Below, one piece after another: positions 61,109 through 64,000 of a DNA stretch of 64,000 nt. This DNA is from DASWOJ01 sp964242415 (GTDB lineage Bacteria; Pseudomonadota; Alphaproteobacteria; Acetobacterales; Acetobacteraceae). The translations under genes and the position numbers were made by a program. Location of the stretch: the NCBI GenBank assembly GCA_964242415.1, contig CAXTAT010000007.1, positions 62,001 to 126,000 of the forward strand, given 5' to 3'. Each line of letters starts with the position of its first letter. Within the stretch, counting starts at the first letter, position 1. The notes below the pieces were generated by a model. The model worked only from the letters and a program-made list of their open reading frames with translations. It was not told the origin of the DNA and ran no database searches.

Positions 61109-61297
61109 ATGTTGGGGCAATTCGAATGGGTCATCCTGGCTCCGATCCTCGGTCTGCTGGTCTGGGAGCTGGTCAGCGTGCGCCGGGCCATCCGGCGGGC
61201 TGGGGACAAGCAGGCGCCGGCGGAGGCGGCCCCGGCCGAGCCGGCGCGGCGGTGGGGCGCCGGGCTGCGGGACCGGGCGGACGGCGGGGATAAGTGA
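61109..61297 (+). CDS. Small single-span membrane protein
   Basis: This 62-residue protein has a membrane helix VILAPILGLLVWELVSV (about 8-24) and an Arg/Ala/Pro-rich cytosolic tail. It starts right after a GGGAGGGG site. Its TGA overlaps the ATG of the next small gene (ATGA). Function is unknown. Confidence 0.55.
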   Translation: MLGQFEWVILAPILGLLVWELVSVRRAIRRAGDKQAPAEAAPAEPARRWGAGLRDRADGGDK

Positions 61298-61461
61298 TGA
61301 AGGAAGTTTTTGTCGCAGACCTGGCCGGGATCGGGCGTAAGGCGGCGCAGGCGATCAACTCCGTCGATGTCGCCGAGATTGCCATGGCCACCCTCGACCA
61401 TGTCGCGGACGACGAGCGCGCCGATGTCCTCGCCCTCATGCTGCTCAACCTGCGGGCCTGA
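61297..61461 (+). CDS. Tiny protein coupled to the upstream membrane protein
   Basis: This 54-residue helical protein (AQAINSVDVAEIAMATLDHV, ERADVLALMLLNLRA) starts within the previous stop codon (4 bp overlap). It ends 6 bp from the crtC stop on the other strand. No family is recognised. Coupling and the clean frame support it. Confidence 0.5.
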   Translation: MKEVFVADLAGIGRKAAQAINSVDVAEIAMATLDHVADDERADVLALMLLNLRA

Positions 61462-61467
61462 GCGGCC

Positions 61468-62427
61468 CTACCCGCCCCACCGCCGCGGGATGCGGAACGG
61501 CAGCATCGCCTGCACCCAAGGCGCCTGGAACCGGTCCAGCGACAGGCTCTCATGCACCGCCGTCACCTGCTCGCCGAACAGCCCGGTCTCGATGACCGAG
61601 CGGCTGTAGAACGGCGTGTCTTCCAGCGTCTGCCGCACCACGGGCGTCGTCCCGGTGTCGGCCCGCGTCGGCCGGGCCACGCGCCAGCGGGTGCGCGGCA
61701 GGGCGGCGGGGGGCGGAGGCGTCATCGGCTCCACCCGTCCGGCACGGTCGATCCGCAGCGCCAGGGACTGCTCGCCGCCGGTGCGGCGCTGGGCGTTGTA
61801 CAGGATGGCGGCGCCGGCCGGGGTCGGCGCGCGGCACCAGTCCCACTGCACGAAGTCGGCCTCCAGCGGCGCGTCGCCGTCATTAGTGTCGAGGTAGCCC
61901 GGCCCGGACCAGCGCAGCGATGGGTGGGTCAGCTCGACCTCCACGCGGGATGCCGGCGCGATCGGGGACCAGCGGTGCCGCCCGGCGTCGTCCAGCATGA
62001 AGCGCCGGCCGGTCAGCGCCCCCGGCCACACCCGCACGGTGCCGCGCAGGCGGGAGGGCAGGGGGGCCGTCACCTCCTCGATGTCGATGGTCAGGGCGTC
62101 GCCGTCCCAGCGCAGCGCGCTCGGGCCGATGCTGAGGTGCCCTGCGCCCCGGTCCAGCGCCCCCCGGCCGCGCTCGGTCATCGCCCAGCGGCGGGGGCGG
62201 CCGTACAGCGCCACGTTCAGGCAGCAATGGTGCTCGGGGTCGCCAGCGCCGCCGCCCTTGGGGGGCGCCCCGTTCAACAGGGATCGGCGGGACCAGGCGT
62301 AGAACGGCGAGAACACGCTGCCGATGAAGGCGATCAGCGTGATGCCGTGCCGGCCGCAGTCGCTCAGCGCATCGACGTACCACCAGGCATAGCCGCCCGG
62401 CGGGACGGCTGCATCGAACCGAGGTCC
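61468..62427 (-). CDS. crtC: Carotenoid 1,2-hydratase CrtC, start uncertain
   Basis: CrtC hydrates the C-1,2 double bond of acyclic carotenoids in the spheroidene/spirilloxanthin pathway. The frame shows GGYAWWYVDALSDCGRHGITLIAFIGSVFSPFYAWSRR, EHHCCLNVALYG, WAMTERGRGAL and ADFVQWDW, all family hallmarks. No ATG, GTG or TTG precedes the conserved GGYAWWY segment in this frame. The first usable codon is GTG 62316, giving 282 residues. The frame overlaps the crtD end by 64 bp. The coordinate given marks where CrtC-like sequence begins, not a proven start. Confidence 0.85.
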   Translation of the reverse strand, partial: GPRFDAAVPPGGYAWWYVDALSDCGRHGITLIAFIGSVFSPFYAWSRRSLLNGAPPKGGGAGDPEHHCCLNVALYGRPRRWAMTERGRGALDRGAGHLSIGPSALRWDGDALTIDIEEVTAPLPSRLRGTVRVWPGALTGRRFMLDDAGRHRWSPIAPASRVEVELTHPSLRWSGPGYLDTNDGDAPLEADFVQWDWCRAPTPAGAAILYNAQRRTGGEQSLALRIDRAGRVEPMTPPPPAALPRTRWRVARPTRADTGTTPVVRQTLEDTPFYSRSVIETGLFGEQVTAVHESLSLDRFQAPWVQAMLPFRIPRRWGG

Positions 62428-63935
62428 TCGATCAAGCTCGCTGCCGCCAGCCCGCCCGACAGGGCCGCCATCGGCACCCCCGCGCCCGGGTGCGTGCCCC
62501 CCCCGGCCAAGTACAGCCCCGGCAGCGCCGTGCGCGATCCCGGGCGGCGGAAGGTCGCCATGGGGCCGTGCACCGCCTGGCCATACAGGGCCCCGCCGGT
62601 TCCCGGGAACAATTGGTGGAACCCGGCCGGACCGGTCATCACCGTCTCCTCCGGCGTCAGGCGCAAGCCGGCTTTCGCCAGATGGGAAAAGGTCCGGTCC
62701 TGGCATTGGGCGGTCTCCGTGGGGGTGAGAGGGCGCGTGTCGCCAGCAGGCGGCGCATTGACCAGGATCAGCAGGCGTTCGGGGCCGTCCGGGACGGTGC
62801 CGCCATCGGCCTGCCCAGGATCGCTGCTGCGATCCCAATCGCTATTGCGATCCCGATCGCTGCCGCGATCCTGGGCGCAGACGTAGGTGGTGGGCTGGGT
62901 GGGCAGGGCGCCGCGGCGCAGCTCGGCGAACTCCGCAGCGTAGTCGGCGGAGAAAAAGACGGTGTGGCGCAGCAGGGGAAACCCCTCGGCTCGGGCGACG
63001 GTGGCCCAGGTCAGGGCGGACAGCGAGCGTTCGGCCGGCGCGACCCGTGGGGTGGCGCCCGCCGCCCCGGCGCCGAGCAGACCCGCCGCCACCGCGGCCG
63101 GGTCGGCGTTGACCACGACGGCGCCGGCCTCGATCCGCTCGCCATCGGCCAGGCGGACCCCGCAGGCCCGGCCGCCGCGGACCAGCACCTCCGCCACCTC
63201 CGCGCCCATTCGGACCACAACGCCGCGCGCCTCCGCCAGCGCGGCCAGGGCGGCGGCGACCCGGTGCATCCCGCCGTCCACGAGCCAAACCCCCTCCCGC
63301 TCCACATGCGCCACCAGCATCAGCGTAGCCGGAGCCAAATAGGGCGAGGAGCCGCAGTAGGTGGCGTAGCGGCCGAACAACTGGCGCAGGCGGGGGTCGC
63401 GGAAGTGCTGGGACAGCGCCGACCACAGGGTGTCGAACGGGCGGATGCGCCATAGCTCGGCCACGCCGGCGCGGCGGACCAGGTCGGTCATGCCAGGGCG
63501 CTGGGCACGGATGAACGGCGCCTCCAGCGTCTGGTAGATGGCGCGGGACTGGGCGGTGAAGGCGCGGAACCCCTGGGTCTCACGCGGGCCGGCCAGGGCG
63601 CCGATGGCGTCGGCGGTGCGGTCCAGGTCGGCGAACAGGTCCAGGCGCGAGCCATCGGGCCAGGCGTGCCGGGCCAGGATGTCGGCGGGGCGCAGGGTCA
63701 GGTGCTCGTCCAGCGTGGTGCCGGCGGCGGCGAACACCGCGTCGAGCACCCATCGCATGGTGAACACAGTCGGGCCTGCGTCGATCTGCCGCCCGGCGAC
63801 CGCGACCTGCCGCATCTTGCCGCCTGGCGCCGTCGCACGGTCCAGCAGGGTGACGCGCAGCCCCTGGCAGGCCAGCCGCAGCGCCGCCACTAGCCCACCG
63901 ATCCCTGCCCCTACGACGACAACCCGGTCCTGCAT
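62364..63935 (-). CDS. crtD: 1-hydroxycarotenoid 3,4-desaturase CrtD
   Basis: CrtD desaturates hydroxylated acyclic carotenoids at C-3,4. The 523-residue FAD enzyme opens with VVVVGAGIGGLVAAL (dinucleotide fold). It carries GPTVFTMRWVLDAVF, a CrtD-type signature, and ends with GLYLAGGGTHPGAGVPMAALSGG. An unusual Asp/Arg-rich insert made of three 6-residue repeats lies at 62821-62874. It precedes crtC on the same strand. A PpsR-like site is 36 bp upstream of ATG 63935. Confidence 0.93.
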   Translation of the reverse strand: MQDRVVVVGAGIGGLVAALRLACQGLRVTLLDRATAPGGKMRQVAVAGRQIDAGPTVFTMRWVLDAVFAAAGTTLDEHLTLRPADILARHAWPDGSRLDLFADLDRTADAIGALAGPRETQGFRAFTAQSRAIYQTLEAPFIRAQRPGMTDLVRRAGVAELWRIRPFDTLWSALSQHFRDPRLRQLFGRYATYCGSSPYLAPATLMLVAHVEREGVWLVDGGMHRVAAALAALAEARGVVVRMGAEVAEVLVRGGRACGVRLADGERIEAGAVVVNADPAAVAAGLLGAGAAGATPRVAPAERSLSALTWATVARAEGFPLLRHTVFFSADYAAEFAELRRGALPTQPTTYVCAQDRGSDRDRNSDWDRSSDPGQADGGTVPDGPERLLILVNAPPAGDTRPLTPTETAQCQDRTFSHLAKAGLRLTPEETVMTGPAGFHQLFPGTGGALYGQAVHGPMATFRRPGSRTALPGLYLAGGGTHPGAGVPMAALSGGLAAASLIEDLGSMQPSRRAAMPGGTSMR

Positions 63936-63970
63936 CCCGGCGCCTGGCTCCCGATTGTGCTTGACGAGAG

Positions 63971-63988
63971 TGTCAAGAACGCCTGACA
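63971..63988 (-). promoter_or_regulatory. PpsR/CrtJ-type operator upstream of crtD
   Basis: TGTC-N10-GACA fits the TGT-N12-ACA consensus of the oxygen- and light-responsive photosynthesis repressor PpsR/CrtJ. It starts 36 bp upstream of the crtD ATG. An adjacent TTGAC-N6-GTCAA inverted repeat (63961-63976) could be part of a divergent promoter whose gene lies beyond the window. The PpsR protein itself is not in the window. Confidence 0.6.
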
Positions 63989-64000
63989 GTATTGAATGAC

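Overview
The window is GC-rich (about 70% by eye), densely packed bacterial chromosome. It contains no CRISPR array, prophage or transposase. Gene content points to an alphaproteobacterium, most likely a phototrophic member of the Acetobacteraceae/Rhodospirillales. The evidence is crtC and crtD of the purple-bacterial acyclic carotenoid pathway at the right edge, a PpsR/CrtJ-type operator beside them, a DUF2842 protein, and the alphaproteobacterial arrangement smc-dsbA-dciA divergent from mutY. The family placement is inference; no rRNA or other marker is present to fix it.

Left third (1-28 kb) is mainly housekeeping. In order it holds smc (partial), a DsbA-like oxidase, dciA, mutY, a TctC-like binding protein, apt, the phospholipid pair psd-pssA, a LysM protein, a cytochrome b/cytochrome c' convergent pair, a LOG-family gene, tRNA-Pro(CGG), and a UgpB-like binding protein. 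An acyl-CoA operon follows (DLH hydrolase, two-subunit CoA transferase, CaiB/BaiF transferase), then a PLP decarboxylase, brkB/rlpA, thiS-thiG and accB-accC. Next is a translationally coupled run of aat, three tandem paralogous secreted proteins and an enlarged MsrQ-like heme membrane protein.

Middle third (28-47 kb) holds aquaporin Z, a YdcF protein, a membrane hydrolase, folD-yggT, tRNA-Ala(CGC) and a microbial rhodopsin. The rhodopsin carries the proton acceptor Asp and retinal Lys, but has Ala at the usual proton-donor position. It is followed by a zinc-ribbon/PBP/OmpA fusion, a DUF697 GTPase, an IlvD/Edd dehydratase with an RraA-like partner, YjbQ, and an assimilatory nitrate/nitrite cluster (nasA, a small unknown, nirB, nirD) next to a TetR regulator.

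Right third (47-64 kb) is more accessory. It holds a degenerate ExeA-like membrane protein, small secreted proteins and lipoproteins, a DUF547 lipoprotein, and two tandem giant paralogues that join a zinc-protease motif to 11 or 7 copies of a 47-residue DUF4214-like repeat. It also holds a TRAP binding protein, a cupin, a SHOCT protein, a universal stress protein, a phzF remnant, two tiny overlapping genes, and finally crtC-crtD with the PpsR-like site.

Two repeat types decorate intergenic spaces: five head-to-head pairs of a ~40 bp palindromic GC element, and one larger REP-like inverted repeat. The strongest biological theme is possible dual phototrophy, retinal-based and bacteriochlorophyll-based, in one genome. 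A translationally coupled triplet of secreted paralogues and the repeat-expanded protease pair are the best candidates for undescribed systems.
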